DNA of 64,000 bases, from assembly GCF_006716745.1 (NCBI RefSeq), contig NZ_VFPP01000001.1, positions 6,645,386-6,709,385 on the forward strand, written 5' to 3'. Every line of letters starts with the position of its first letter. Position 1 is the stretch's first letter. Source of the DNA: Saccharothrix saharensis (GTDB lineage: Bacteria > Actinomycetota > Actinomycetes > Mycobacteriales > Pseudonocardiaceae). A model generated the notes under the pieces. The model did not search any database, was not told the origin of the DNA, and worked only from the letters and a program-made list of their open reading frames with translations. This document shows, piece after piece, positions 32,661 to 43,186 of the stretch. Both the position numbers and the translations under genes were made by a program.

Positions 32661-32957
32661 CAGGGGCGACCTGGGTGGGGAGTCGAGCAGAGGCGCACCG
32701 CCATCGCTGATCGGCCTGGGCCGGGATGAGGCGTGATAGCGACGGCATGGGTAGCCGTGGCGATCGTCACCGGAAGCCTCCTCGTTACGCTTGGTTTCCA
32801 ACTGATCACGTGCGCAGCACCAGAGTGGATCGCAAGTTGCGGACTCCGCAAGTGTCGAACCGGGAGATTGCAGGTTCTCCGCTCGATCGAGTGACCTGCT
32901 GCCGTCAAGTGCGGCCGTAAGGTGCTGTGGGATGTAGTTCGGCGAGGAAGGGAAAGC
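32661..32957. other. Divergent spacer, no gene
   Basis: 297 bases separating the zinc-finger gene and the DUF5753 gene; it holds both promoters. No clear repeats or conserved boxes seen apart from GGAAGGGAAAG before the plus-strand start. Confidence 0.55.
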
Positions 32958-33843
32958 GTGGCGACGGAGAACATCCCGCCCAACGTGCGCAAGCGGCTGG
33001 CGGTCAGGCTCAAGGAGTTGCGCGGTGATCGCCGCCAAGAGGACGTCGTCCGCGCGCTTCAGGCGATCCCGGGCAGCGGCAGGTGGTCTGTCACGAAGCT
33101 CAGCCGGATGGAGAACGATCAAGCACGGGTGCAACCTGATGTGGTTGAAGACCTCCTGACCATCTACGGGCACGACGACCCCGAGGAACTCGCGAGGCTC
33201 AAGCTGTGGGCGCGAGCCGCCCGCGACAAGGGCTATTGGCAGAAAGGCCGACGAGGTCTGCCGGACAACATGGCGGACTTCGGCGAGTACGAGGACCGGG
33301 CGGTTGTACAGCGCGTCTGGGAGCCGCTACTCGTGCCCGGCCTCTGCCAGTCGGAGGGCTACGCCCGCGCGGTGATCTCCGGTATTGAACCGAGCATTGA
33401 CCACGACGAGCTGGAACGGCGTGTCGCCACGCGGATGGCCCGGCAGGCGGTTCTCTCACGTGAAGATCCGCAAGAGCTGTGGGTGCTGCTGGACGAGCGC
33501 GTTCTCCGGGCGCGGATCGGTTCGGTCGACGTGCGTCTCGAACAGCTTCGTCGCCTGGTGGAACTGGCGTCGTGGAGCAACGTGACACTCCAGGTGGTGG
33601 CAGCCGACGCGGGGGGCGCACCCCGGCTTGTCCGGTTGGTTCACGATCTTCGGGTTCTCCGACGACACGGCGGATGTCGGCTACACCGACGGTCCTGGCG
33701 GAAGCCTGTATCTCGAAGACTCCGAGGACGTGCGGCGCTGTACGCTGATGTTCGGGCACCTGCTCGGAATCGCCGTCAACGCGGCCGACTCGATCGCGCT
33801 GATTGGCAAGGTGATCGAAGAGTTGGAGCGTGATCCTCGGTGA
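32958..33843 (+). pseudogene. DUF5753 helix-turn-helix regulator with an internal frameshift
   Basis: A regulator of the actinomycete XRE-DUF5753 type. The N-terminal helix-turn-helix (RLAVRLKELRGDRRQEDVVR, SVTKLSRMENDQARV) and the DUF5753 body (ERRVATRMARQAVLSREDPQ; LRRLVELASWSNVTLQVV) are in one frame. At a run of six G (33611-33616) the frame must change, after which GAHPGLSGWFTIFGFSDD and the family C-terminus follow, ending at 33843. Removing one G restores a ~294-residue protein. It overlaps the DUF397 gene (GTGA), as intact pairs do. GTG 32958 with GGAAGGGAAAG upstream. Confidence 0.85.
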
Positions 33844-34046
33844 TCGAAAACGCGGCTTCGTGGCGCAAGAGCAGTCGAAGTGGTGGCAGCAACGGCGGCG
33901 GCGGGTCGAACTGCGTCGAGGTGGCCTACGTCGACAGTCTGGTGGGACTCCGCGACTCCAAGCGTCCTGGTGTCGGGATCGCGGTCCCTGTCGACTCTTT
34001 CAGGACGTTCATCGCGAGGGTGAAGAGCGAAGGCCGCGAGCAGTAG
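33840..34046 (+). CDS. DUF397 protein
   Basis: A 68-residue DUF397 protein: ASWRKSSRSGGSNGGGGSN, then CVEVAY, GLRDSKRPG and a terminal VDSFRTFIARVK helix. These proteins pair with DUF5753-type regulators and in Streptomyces act as small antagonists or partners (BldB-, AbaA-like systems). GTG overlaps the stop of the regulator by 4 bp. Confidence 0.92.
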   Translation: MIENAASWRKSSRSGGSNGGGGSNCVEVAYVDSLVGLRDSKRPGVGIAVPVDSFRTFIARVKSEGREQ

Positions 34047-34186
34047 CTCGTATGCGTTGTCAGTCTTCGACGTCGCCGGCGTAAGCGTTTCACCGAGGGG
34101 CATAACCTGCTCCAACTGGCTCAGCGTGCGCAGCAGGCGTTGCTCCCGGTCGGCGGCGTCCGACCTTCAGCAGCTCTTGGGCGCCC

Positions 34187-35668
<1,482 letters not shown>

Positions 35669-35727
35669 GCACCCATCATGCCCGGATCCGGTGCACCTGA
35701 CCCGTTGCTTTCTGACAACGTGTACGG

Positions 35728-36909
35728 ATGCTCGTGGACGACTGGGGACGCCCGTTGAACGCCGACTTCTCGATCGAAGCCGAGGGGGGCGGGTTGTCGC
35801 TCGTGCTGGAGAGCGCAGGCGGGAAGAAGCGCGGTGGGGGCGTGCGTAACGCGGATTACAACGATGCGCTTGAGCTCTTGCTGCGCCGGCTCGGTGACCG
35901 GCGCGCCGTGGTCCGCACGGCGCTGGTCGACTCCCGCGCCACACAGAGGCTCGCCGAAGCAGACCGGCTGCTGGTGCACGAGCCGCTGCGGTTGACCTCG
36001 AGCCTCGACTTCGGCCGGTTGCGGATGCGACTCACCAGCGCCCAGGGGCGCATCGGCCAGCGAGAGGGCGCGCCGAAGGCGGGCAACAACAGCAAGCGCA
36101 TCCGGCTCCGGCTGGAAGTGCCGGGGTACGGGCCACCGGACGGTGCGCGCCTGCAACGCGAGTTGGAAGGCGTCCGGCAGGACGTCGTGTGGCCGACGGG
36201 CCGGGCCGAGTTCGCCGCCAGGGCCGAGGACGAACTGCGCGTGCGCATCGGTGAGGAGCTGCCGGGTGGAGGTCGGATCGTCGCGGTGCCCGGAGGCGCC
36301 GTGGTGGTGGAAACCTCCCGGGGGTTCGAGGAGATTCCGCTCGACGAGGTGCAGGCGGGGCTCGACCGATTCGCCGAGAACGGGAAGGCGCCGGTCAGCG
36401 GCCTGGTGGACGCGCTGGTCGCAGTGGCGGTCGGTGCCGAGGTCGACGGTGGACAAGCCGTGGTCTCACCGCCGAAGCGCACGAACCGGCAGTTCGCCGG
36501 GTTCGACGGCAGGGCGTTCGCCAAGTACCGCAAAGAACAGGGCGCGTTGCGGAAACTGCTGGTCAGGGGAGCAGGACAGGCCGAGTGCGCGCTGTGCGGA
36601 CGACCGTTCCCGGTGGAATTCCTGATCGCCGCCCACATCAAGGCGAGGAAGGTGGCGTCATCCCCGGAGCGCCAGGACCTGGAGAACATCGCGATGCTCG
36701 CCTGCTCGTTCGGCTGCGACCGGTTGTTCGAGCTGGGCTACGTCGCCGTGGACGAGCGGGGCGTGGTGCTGACCACCTCCACCGGAGGACCGCTCGACCT
36801 GCACCTGCGACTGCTGGAGGGCCGGCGGAGCGGTGCGTTCACCGACCGGTCCGCGAAGTACTTCCGCTGGCACCGGGAGAACGTGTTCCGGGGGACGGGC
36901 GGGGCCTGA
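35728..36909 (+). CDS. HNH endonuclease with long unrecognised N-terminal region
   Basis: A 393-residue protein. The C-terminal ~110 residues are an HNH nuclease with two zinc-binding Cys (CALCGRPF), catalytic AAHIKAR, Asn in LENIAMLAC and FGCDRLFELGY. This Cys4-HNH form is found in modification-dependent restriction enzymes such as ScoMcrA. The N-terminal ~260 residues (FSIEAEGGGLSLVLESAGG; ADYNDALELLLRRLGDRRAV; RLRMRLTSAQGRIGQREG) are probably target-recognition domains; I cannot name them. It may cut modified foreign DNA. No methylase is adjacent, which fits a modification-dependent enzyme. Divergent from the AAA gene. Confidence 0.82.
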   Translation: MLVDDWGRPLNADFSIEAEGGGLSLVLESAGGKKRGGGVRNADYNDALELLLRRLGDRRAVVRTALVDSRATQRLAEADRLLVHEPLRLTSSLDFGRLRMRLTSAQGRIGQREGAPKAGNNSKRIRLRLEVPGYGPPDGARLQRELEGVRQDVVWPTGRAEFAARAEDELRVRIGEELPGGGRIVAVPGGAVVVETSRGFEEIPLDEVQAGLDRFAENGKAPVSGLVDALVAVAVGAEVDGGQAVVSPPKRTNRQFAGFDGRAFAKYRKEQGALRKLLVRGAGQAECALCGRPFPVEFLIAAHIKARKVASSPERQDLENIAMLACSFGCDRLFELGYVAVDERGVVLTTSTGGPLDLHLRLLEGRRSGAFTDRSAKYFRWHRENVFRGTGGA

Positions 36910-36942
36910 CCCCGGCGCTGTCCGTCGCCGTCAGGCGTCGAA

Positions 36943-36961
36943 GAGGCGGCAACGCCGCCTC
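36943..36961 (+). terminator. Hairpin after the HNH gene
   Basis: GAGGCGGC (36943-36950) and GCCGCCTC (36954-36961) form an 8-bp perfect stem with loop AAC; the right arm can alternatively pair with the following GGCGGC. Confidence 0.65.
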
Positions 36962-36996
36962 AGGCGGCGGTGGACAGCGACATGGAGGTGAACTGT

Positions 36997-37033
36997 GGTG
37001 GTGTGCCCGGCGGGTGTCGCCCGGCACACCACC
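36997..37033 (+). terminator. Long hairpin upstream of recQ
   Basis: Arms 36997-37012 and 37018-37033 pair at 15 of 16 positions around GGTGT. It may terminate readthrough from the HNH gene or regulate recQ, which starts 70 bp later. Confidence 0.55.
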
Positions 37034-37102
37034 CGGGGTCCGTCGCCGCAGTTCAAGCGTCGGAGCGGGGGGAGCGTCGGAGGGGTCCGTTAGGATCGCG
37101 CG

Positions 37103-38905
37103 ATGGCTTCGCAAGAGGTGCTGCGAAGGATCTTCGGGTACGAGTCCTTCCGCGGGGACCAGCAGGACATCGTCGACCACGTCGTCTCGGGCGGGGACGC
37201 GCTGGTGCTCATGCCCACCGGGGGTGGGAAGTCGCTGTGCTACCAGATCCCCTCCCTGGTGCGCGAGGGCACCGGTGTGGTCGTGTCGCCGCTGATCGCG
37301 TTGATGCAGGACCAGGTGGACGCGCTGCGCGACCTCGGGGTGCGGGCCGGGTTCCTCAACTCGACCCAGTTCCCCGACGAGCGCGCCCTGGTCGAGGCGG
37401 AGTTCCTGGCCGGTGAGCTGGACCTGCTCTACCTCGCCCCCGAACGCCTGCGCACCGAGCAGACCACCCGGCTGCTCGAACGCGGCACGATCGCCCTGTT
37501 CGCCATCGACGAGGCGCACTGCGTGTCCCAGTGGGGCCACGACTTCCGGCCCGAGTACTTGGCGTTGTCGCACCTGCACGAGCGGTGGCCCGAGGTGCCG
37601 CGCATCGCGCTCACCGCGACCGCCACGCCGGCCACGCACGCCGAGATCGCCGAACGCCTCAACCTCGGCGCCGCGAAGCACTTCGTGTCCAGTTTCGACC
37701 GCCCGAACATCCAGTACCGGATCGTGCCCAAGAACGAGCCGAAGAAGCAGTTGCTGGAGCTGCTGCGCACCGAGCACGCGGGCGACGCGGGCATCGTCTA
37801 CTGCCTGTCCCGCAACTCGGTGGAGAAGACCGCCGAGTTCCTGACCCAGAACGGCATCCCGGCGCTGCCCTACCACGCGGGCCTGGACGCGGGCACCCGT
37901 GCGCGCAACCAGTCGCGCTTCCTGCGCGAGGACGGCCTGGTGATGGTCGCCACCATCGCGTTCGGCATGGGCATCGACAAGCCGGACGTGCGGTTCGTCG
38001 CCCACCTGGACCTGCCGAAGTCCGTGGAGGGCTACTACCAGGAGACGGGCCGCGCGGGCCGCGACGGGTTGCCGTCCACCGCGTGGCTCGCCTACGGCCT
38101 GCAGGACGTCGTGCAGCAGCGCAAGATGATCGACGACTCCGAGGGCGACCAGCAGCACCGCCGCAAGCTCATGGCCCACCTGGACGCGATGCTGGCGCTG
38201 TGCGAGACGGTCGAGTGCCGCCGCGTGCGGCTGCTGGACTACTTCGGCCAGTCGAGCACGCCGTGCGGCAACTGCGACACCTGCCTCACCCCGCCGGAGA
38301 CGTGGGACGGCACGGTGGCCGCGCAGAAGGTGCTGTCCACCGTGGTGCGGCTGCGCAACGAACGGCGGCAGAAGTTCGGCGCCGGCCAGACGATCGACAT
38401 CCTGCTCGGCCGCAAGACCGCGAAGGTCATCCAGCACGACCACGACCAGCTCAAGGTCTTCGGCATCGGCACGGAGCTGAACGAGAGCGGCTGGCGCGGC
38501 GTGGTCCGCCAGTTGCTGGCCCAGGGCCTGCTCGCGGTGGAGGGCGAGTACTCCACGCTCGTGCTCACGCCCGCCAGCGACGAGGTCCTCTACCAGGGCC
38601 GCGAGGTGCTGATGCGGCGCGAGGCGGAACGCGCGGCCAGGGTCAAGACCGCCAAGGCGGCCAAGAGCGCGCCGGTGGACCTGCCCGCCGAGGCCGCGCC
38701 CGTGTTCGAGAAGCTGCGCACGTGGCGCACGGCGCAGGCGCGCGAGCAGGGCGTCCCGCCCTACATCATCTTCAACGACGCCACGCTGCGGCAGATCGCC
38801 GCCACCACACCGTCGACGTTGGACGAGCTGAGCGCGATCAGCGGCGTCGGCGAGAACAAGCTCGCCAAGTACGGTCAGCAGATCCTGGACACCCTGAGCG
38901 CATGA
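37103..38905 (+). CDS. recQ: ATP-dependent DNA helicase RecQ
   Basis: A 600-residue RecQ helicase that unwinds DNA 3' to 5' in recombination and repair. Helicase motifs: LMPTGGGKSLCYQIP (I), FAIDEAHCVSQWGHDF (II, DEAH plus RecQ aromatic loop), ALTATATP (III), ATIAFGMGIDKPDVRFV (V), QETGRAGRDG (VI). Zinc-binding Cys occur around CRRVRLLDYFG, CGNCDTC. The RQC winged helix follows, and an HRDC domain ends the protein (FEKLRTWRTAQAREQGVPPY). Full length for the family. Its stop overlaps the next ATG by 4 bp. Confidence 0.96.
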   Translation: MASQEVLRRIFGYESFRGDQQDIVDHVVSGGDALVLMPTGGGKSLCYQIPSLVREGTGVVVSPLIALMQDQVDALRDLGVRAGFLNSTQFPDERALVEAEFLAGELDLLYLAPERLRTEQTTRLLERGTIALFAIDEAHCVSQWGHDFRPEYLALSHLHERWPEVPRIALTATATPATHAEIAERLNLGAAKHFVSSFDRPNIQYRIVPKNEPKKQLLELLRTEHAGDAGIVYCLSRNSVEKTAEFLTQNGIPALPYHAGLDAGTRARNQSRFLREDGLVMVATIAFGMGIDKPDVRFVAHLDLPKSVEGYYQETGRAGRDGLPSTAWLAYGLQDVVQQRKMIDDSEGDQQHRRKLMAHLDAMLALCETVECRRVRLLDYFGQSSTPCGNCDTCLTPPETWDGTVAAQKVLSTVVRLRNERRQKFGAGQTIDILLGRKTAKVIQHDHDQLKVFGIGTELNESGWRGVVRQLLAQGLLAVEGEYSTLVLTPASDEVLYQGREVLMRREAERAARVKTAKAAKSAPVDLPAEAAPVFEKLRTWRTAQAREQGVPPYIIFNDATLRQIAATTPSTLDELSAISGVGENKLAKYGQQILDTLSA

Positions 38906-39699
38906 ACGACCTCCGCGCCGACTGCACGCGCTGCTTCGCCCTGTGCTGCGTGGTGCCCGCCTTCGCCGAGTCGGTCGACTTCGCCATCGACAAACCGGCC
39001 CGCACGCCGTGCCCGAACCTGCGCGACGACTTCCGCTGCGGCATCCACACGAAGCTGCGGGACACGGGGTTCACCGGCTGCACGGTGTACGACTGCTTCG
39101 GCGCCGGCCAGCAGGTGGCGCAGGTGACGTTCGGCGGCACGAGCTGGCGTGCCGACCCGTCGTCCGCGCGGGCGATGTTCGACGTCTTCCCGGTCATGCG
39201 GCAGTTGCACGAGCTGCTCTGGTACCTGACCGAGGCGCTGGAGCTGGAACCGGCCCGCGCCCTGCACCCCGCCGTCCGCGAGCTGAGGGCGACGATCGGA
39301 GACCTCACCACCGGCACGCCCGAGGACCTGCTGGCGCTGGACGTCGGCCCGCACTGGGAGCGCGCGAACGCGCTGCTGCTGCGCGCCAGCGAGCTGACCA
39401 GGGGCAAGGGCAAGAACCGCCGGGGTGCGGACCTGATCGGCAAGGACCTCAAGGGCGCGAACCTGCGGGCGTCCAACCTGCGCGGCGCCTACCTCATCGG
39501 CGCGAAGCTGGTGAACGCGGACCTGCGGCTGGTCGACTTCATCGGCGCGGACCTGCGCGGCGCCGACCTGTCGGGGGCGAACCTGACCGGCGGCTTCTTC
39601 CTCACCCAGGCCCAGGTGGACGCGGCCAGGGGCGACGAGGCCACGAAGCTGCCGAGGTCGGTGACCCGCCCGGCGCACTGGGTACGTCGGCAGGCGTAG
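38902..39699 (+). CDS. Pentapeptide-repeat protein with N-terminal Cys-rich domain
   Basis: A 265-residue protein. The first ~75 residues are Cys-rich (DCTRCFALCCVVPAF; CGIHTKLRDTGFTGCTVYDC), possibly metal-binding. Residues ~175-240 are a right-handed beta-helix of pentapeptide repeats, A(D/N)LxG (GADLIGKDLKGANLRASNLR and onward). Co-translated with recQ (ATGA overlap). Pentapeptide proteins can mimic DNA (gyrase protection), but most are of unknown role; the pairing with recQ hints at DNA-related function. Confidence 0.88.
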   Translation: MNDLRADCTRCFALCCVVPAFAESVDFAIDKPARTPCPNLRDDFRCGIHTKLRDTGFTGCTVYDCFGAGQQVAQVTFGGTSWRADPSSARAMFDVFPVMRQLHELLWYLTEALELEPARALHPAVRELRATIGDLTTGTPEDLLALDVGPHWERANALLLRASELTRGKGKNRRGADLIGKDLKGANLRASNLRGAYLIGAKLVNADLRLVDFIGADLRGADLSGANLTGGFFLTQAQVDAARGDEATKLPRSVTRPAHWVRRQA

Positions 39700-39759
39700 G
39701 CGCGCGAGCCGCCACCGGGCCGACGCGGTGACGGCACGGCGGGCGCCACGCTGTGCGCC

Positions 39760-40200
39760 ATGAAACCGAGAGCGCGCAAGACGTGGCTGCTGCTGCACGT
39801 CATCACGTCCGTGGGCTGGCTCGGCGTCACGATCGGGATGCTCGTGCTGGCCCTGGCGGCGTTCGACGAGCCGCAGCTCTACCAGGCGATGGAGCTGCTG
39901 GGCGACCTCGTGGTGCTGCCGCTGGCGCTGGGCGCGCTGATCACCGGCGTGGTGCTGTCGCTGGGCACGAAGTGGGGCCTGGTGAAGCACAAGTGGGTGC
40001 TGGTGAAGTTCGCGCTGACCGTCGTCGCCGTGGTCGCCACGACGTTCTCGCTGCGCTCGGGCCTGCACGAGGCGGCGGACGGCGCGGTGGGCACGGCCGG
40101 TGGTGACGTGCTGGCGGCGGCCTGCGTGTCCCTGACGCTCTACACCGTCAACACCGTGCTGTCGGTGTTCAAGCCGTGGGGCCGGACCCGGTGGGGCTGA
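39760..40200 (+). CDS. DUF2269-like integral membrane protein
   Basis: A 146-residue protein with four hydrophobic segments (~8-30 WLLLHVITSVGWLGVTIG, ~45-68, ~80-97, ~115-133). The first carries LLHVITSVGW, like DUF2269 and related families with a His in the first helix. Function unknown. Its 3' end overlaps the convergent NACHT gene by 32 bp. Confidence 0.75.
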   Translation: MKPRARKTWLLLHVITSVGWLGVTIGMLVLALAAFDEPQLYQAMELLGDLVVLPLALGALITGVVLSLGTKWGLVKHKWVLVKFALTVVAVVATTFSLRSGLHEAADGAVGTAGGDVLAAACVSLTLYTVNTVLSVFKPWGRTRWG

Positions 40201-42169
40201 GCTCGCCGCGCCGGCGCTCCACGTCGGCCGCCAGGTCCTCCGGGTCGCACTCCGCGAGGTGGTCGCGGACCAGGTCGTGCGGGAACCGGTGCTCGTCGAC
40301 CAGCAGCACGCGGTCCCGCGCGGACTGGAGGATCGCCTTGCGGCGCAACGGGAACTCGTCCAGCGCCAGCGGCCGGGCGAGCAGTTCGGCGACGAGGTGC
40401 GCCGGCCGGTTCGCGATCGGCGTGCCGGCCAGGCCGACCAGCAGCCCGGTCACCGCGCCCCACGCCGACGGCCGCACGCCCGCACCGGCCAACGCCGCCA
40501 GTCCCACCCCGACCGCGCCCGCCGCCGGCAGCCAGCGCAGCCCGGCGACCGGCCGGACCCGCACGCCGAACCACACCTCCCGCAGACCGCCGATGAACGC
40601 CCCCGTCACCGCGCCGGAGCCGAGCCCGATGCCCAGCCCGGTCAGCAGGTCCGGCGACGGTCCCGTCACCACCATCACCCCGGCGGGCACGAGCGCGCAC
40701 ACCACCGCCCAGTACCGGTCCCGGGTGACGCCGTACCCGACGAGCACCGTCACGACGACGACCAGCCCGTAGCCGACCGCCGCGGGCCACCGCGCGACCT
40801 GCGCGCCCAGCAGCCCGCCGAGCGCCGCCACACCACCGGCCACCACGGCACCGGCCGCGAAACCCGTTGCCGCCCAGACGTTCCCGCGCCGGGGGTTCCC
40901 GCGCGTCACGCGGAAAGCGCTGCGCGGCACCAGGACCGCCGCCACCGCGACGACCCCGGCCGCCACCAGCCCCAGCCGCACGCCCACCACGAAGGACACC
41001 GCGGTCGCCGCGCCCGCCAACGCGCTCGGCGCGGCCCGCCGGAACAACCGCCACACCGCCTCCGGGCCGACGAAGTCCAGCCACACGTGCCGCGCGGGCA
41101 GCCGCGAGCGGGCCACGAGGTCGTGCTTGCGCTGCGCGATGCGGGCCAGGAACCGCAGGGCGCGCACCGTCCGCTCCGGGCGGACCGCTCCCCGTGCCGC
41201 CGACTCCACCAGGTAGGTGCCGAGCACGCCCCGGTACTCCGCCCGCCCCGCCCGGTACGCCAGGGCCAGCAGGCCGAACGCGAGCGGCGTGCGCAGCTCG
41301 TCCCACAGCTCCGGGTTCTTCTCCAGCTCGTCGTGCAGGCCGTCCAACCGCGGGCCGCACGCGGCGATCAGCTCCTGCACCACCGTGCGCGACAACGGTT
41401 CCACCCGCACGACGTCGTACCGGGGCAGGTGCTCGTGCTCGTCGCTCCCGGTGCACAGCACGACCTGCGGCACGTTCAGCGCGGTGATCCAGGCCAGGCA
41501 CTCGACCCGGTCGGCGGGGGCCAGCTCGTCCAGCCCGTCGAACAGCAGCACGAGGTTGCGCTCCCGCAGCCACGCCCGGCCGACCCGCGGCGCGATCCGG
41601 TACCGCTCGGCCAGCACGTCCAGCAGCCACACGCCGAAGTCGTCGTCCCGCCGCCACCCGCCGAGGTCCACCACGACCGGTATCGGCCGGACCGGGTCGA
41701 GCGCGGCCCGCGCCAGCAGCGCCTCGGCCAGTTCCAGCAGCAACGTCGTCTTGCCCGCGCCCGGCTCGCCCGCCACGACCACCGGGTGGCGCAGGCGCGT
41801 CGACAGGCGCGGACCGACCCGGGGCACGACGCCGAGCTTGAGGCGCAGCTGCTCGGCCAGCGAACCGTCCACCCGCGCCCGCACGTACCGCTCGACCCGG
41901 TCCAGCGCGGCCCGCCGGTTGGCCGGGTGCGCGGGACGTCTTCGCAGCAGCAGCGCGCCCAGCCGGTCCCACGCCGCGAGGCACGCGGTGAGCGCGGACA
42001 GCCCGACCAGCGCCGGCCACAGCCACCGCGCGTGCGGGCCGAGCACCGGCAGCGCCGACCCGCCGGTGGCGGCGTTGATCGCGACCGGGACGAGCACCAG
42101 CAGCGTCACCCCGCCGACCGCGGCCAGGGCGACCAGACGGGTGGTGCGGCCGAACCGTCGCGCGTCCAT
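40169..42169 (-). CDS. NACHT-type NTPase with multiple transmembrane helices
   Basis: A 666-residue protein. Two N-terminal membrane helices (~10-60) precede a NACHT NTPase (~110-290): Walker A VVVAGEPGAGKTTLLLEL, Walker B LVLLFDGLDELAPADR (Asp-Gly-x-Asp-Glu), and VLCTGSDEHEHLP. The C-terminal half (~340-600) holds about eight to ten membrane segments. NACHT proteins are signal-transduction STAND NTPases; some bacterial ones (bNACHT, Avs) defend against phage, others are developmental. A membrane-embedded C-terminus could act as a pore-type effector. ATG 42169 follows GGGAGG closely; GTG 42181 would place that site inside the gene. Confidence 0.83.
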   Translation of the reverse strand: MDARRFGRTTRLVALAAVGGVTLLVLVPVAINAATGGSALPVLGPHARWLWPALVGLSALTACLAAWDRLGALLLRRRPAHPANRRAALDRVERYVRARVDGSLAEQLRLKLGVVPRVGPRLSTRLRHPVVVAGEPGAGKTTLLLELAEALLARAALDPVRPIPVVVDLGGWRRDDDFGVWLLDVLAERYRIAPRVGRAWLRERNLVLLFDGLDELAPADRVECLAWITALNVPQVVLCTGSDEHEHLPRYDVVRVEPLSRTVVQELIAACGPRLDGLHDELEKNPELWDELRTPLAFGLLALAYRAGRAEYRGVLGTYLVESAARGAVRPERTVRALRFLARIAQRKHDLVARSRLPARHVWLDFVGPEAVWRLFRRAAPSALAGAATAVSFVVGVRLGLVAAGVVAVAAVLVPRSAFRVTRGNPRRGNVWAATGFAAGAVVAGGVAALGGLLGAQVARWPAAVGYGLVVVVTVLVGYGVTRDRYWAVVCALVPAGVMVVTGPSPDLLTGLGIGLGSGAVTGAFIGGLREVWFGVRVRPVAGLRWLPAAGAVGVGLAALAGAGVRPSAWGAVTGLLVGLAGTPIANRPAHLVAELLARPLALDEFPLRRKAILQSARDRVLLVDEHRFPHDLVRDHLAECDPEDLAADVERRRGELSPTGSGPTA

Positions 42170-42294
42170 CTGCCCTCCCACCAGGTCCGCGATCGACGGT
42201 AACGGCGTTCGCGGCGCGGGGGTAGGCGAGTTAACGTGGTCGGCCCGTCACCGTCGGTGCCCACCGTGCACAACGGCGGCCGGGCCGGACCGGT

Positions 42295-43095
42295 TCAGTT
42301 CGCGAGGAAGTCCACCAGGAGCCGGTTGACCGCGGCCGGCTGCTCGAGGAACCCGAAGTGGCCCGCGTCGGCCACTTCCTCGTACCGCGCGCCCGGGATG
42401 GCGTCGGCCACCTCGCGCGCCAGGTGCGGCGGCAGCACGCGGTCGTCGGCGAACCCGATCACCAGGCAGGGCACCGTGATGGCCCGGTAGGCGTCGAGCC
42501 GGTTCTCGAACTCGTTCATCTCCATCTGGGCCCGCACGCCCTTGCCCACCGCGGACCCGGTGAACTCGAAGACGTCCAGCCAGTCCCGCACGCCGACCGG
42601 GTCGCGCAGCGTCGCGGGCGACAGGTTCAGCACCGCGTTCACCGCCGCGAAGTACCGCGACGGCAACGTGATCCCCTGGTCGTGCAGCGCGCGCTCGCCC
42701 CGCGACAACGCGGTCTGCACGGGGTCGTTGCGGCCCGCGGTCGCCAGCATCACGGCCTTGGCCACGAGGTCGGGCCGGGCCAGCGCGAGCTCCTGCGTCA
42801 CCCGCGCGCCCATGGACGTGCCGACGACGTGCGCCCGCCCGCCGAGCGACTCGATCAACGCCGCGACGTCGCCGACGAGGTCTCCGATGACCATCCCGGA
42901 CGCGCACTCGTCGGTCGGCGGGATGCCCCGGTTGTCGACGGTCGCCACCCGGAACCCGGCCCGGCGCAGCGCGGGCGCCTGGTGGGCGTGCCACACCCGG
43001 CCCGGACTGCCGGTGCCCATCACCATCACGACGAGGTCGCCCTCGCCCTCCACGTGGTAGCTGAGGTTGATCCCGTTGAGCGCGACGACCGGCAT
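42295..43095 (-). CDS. Alpha/beta hydrolase
   Basis: A 266-residue alpha/beta hydrolase. The oxyanion region is MVMGTGSPGRVW, the nucleophile elbow VVGTSMGARVTQ (Ser), with Asp around FADDRV and His in DAGHFGFLEQP. Similar to 3-oxoadipate enol-lactonase and carboxylesterases; substrate unknown. Divergent from the RidA gene 91 bp away. Confidence 0.9.
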   Translation of the reverse strand: MPVVALNGINLSYHVEGEGDLVVMVMGTGSPGRVWHAHQAPALRRAGFRVATVDNRGIPPTDECASGMVIGDLVGDVAALIESLGGRAHVVGTSMGARVTQELALARPDLVAKAVMLATAGRNDPVQTALSRGERALHDQGITLPSRYFAAVNAVLNLSPATLRDPVGVRDWLDVFEFTGSAVGKGVRAQMEMNEFENRLDAYRAITVPCLVIGFADDRVLPPHLAREVADAIPGARYEEVADAGHFGFLEQPAAVNRLLVDFLAN

Positions 43096-43186
43096 GGGCG
43101 GCAGGGTACTGACCGGCTCCGCACAGCCGCTATCGCCGCGCGGAAACCGTGGGGGGAAAGGCGTCGTGGAGGCCTAGGGTGATCCC

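Noticed and set aside
40140..42026. Second minus-strand frame over the NACHT gene
   Set aside because: Gly/Arg-rich shadow; Walker motifs and membrane helices are in the other frame.
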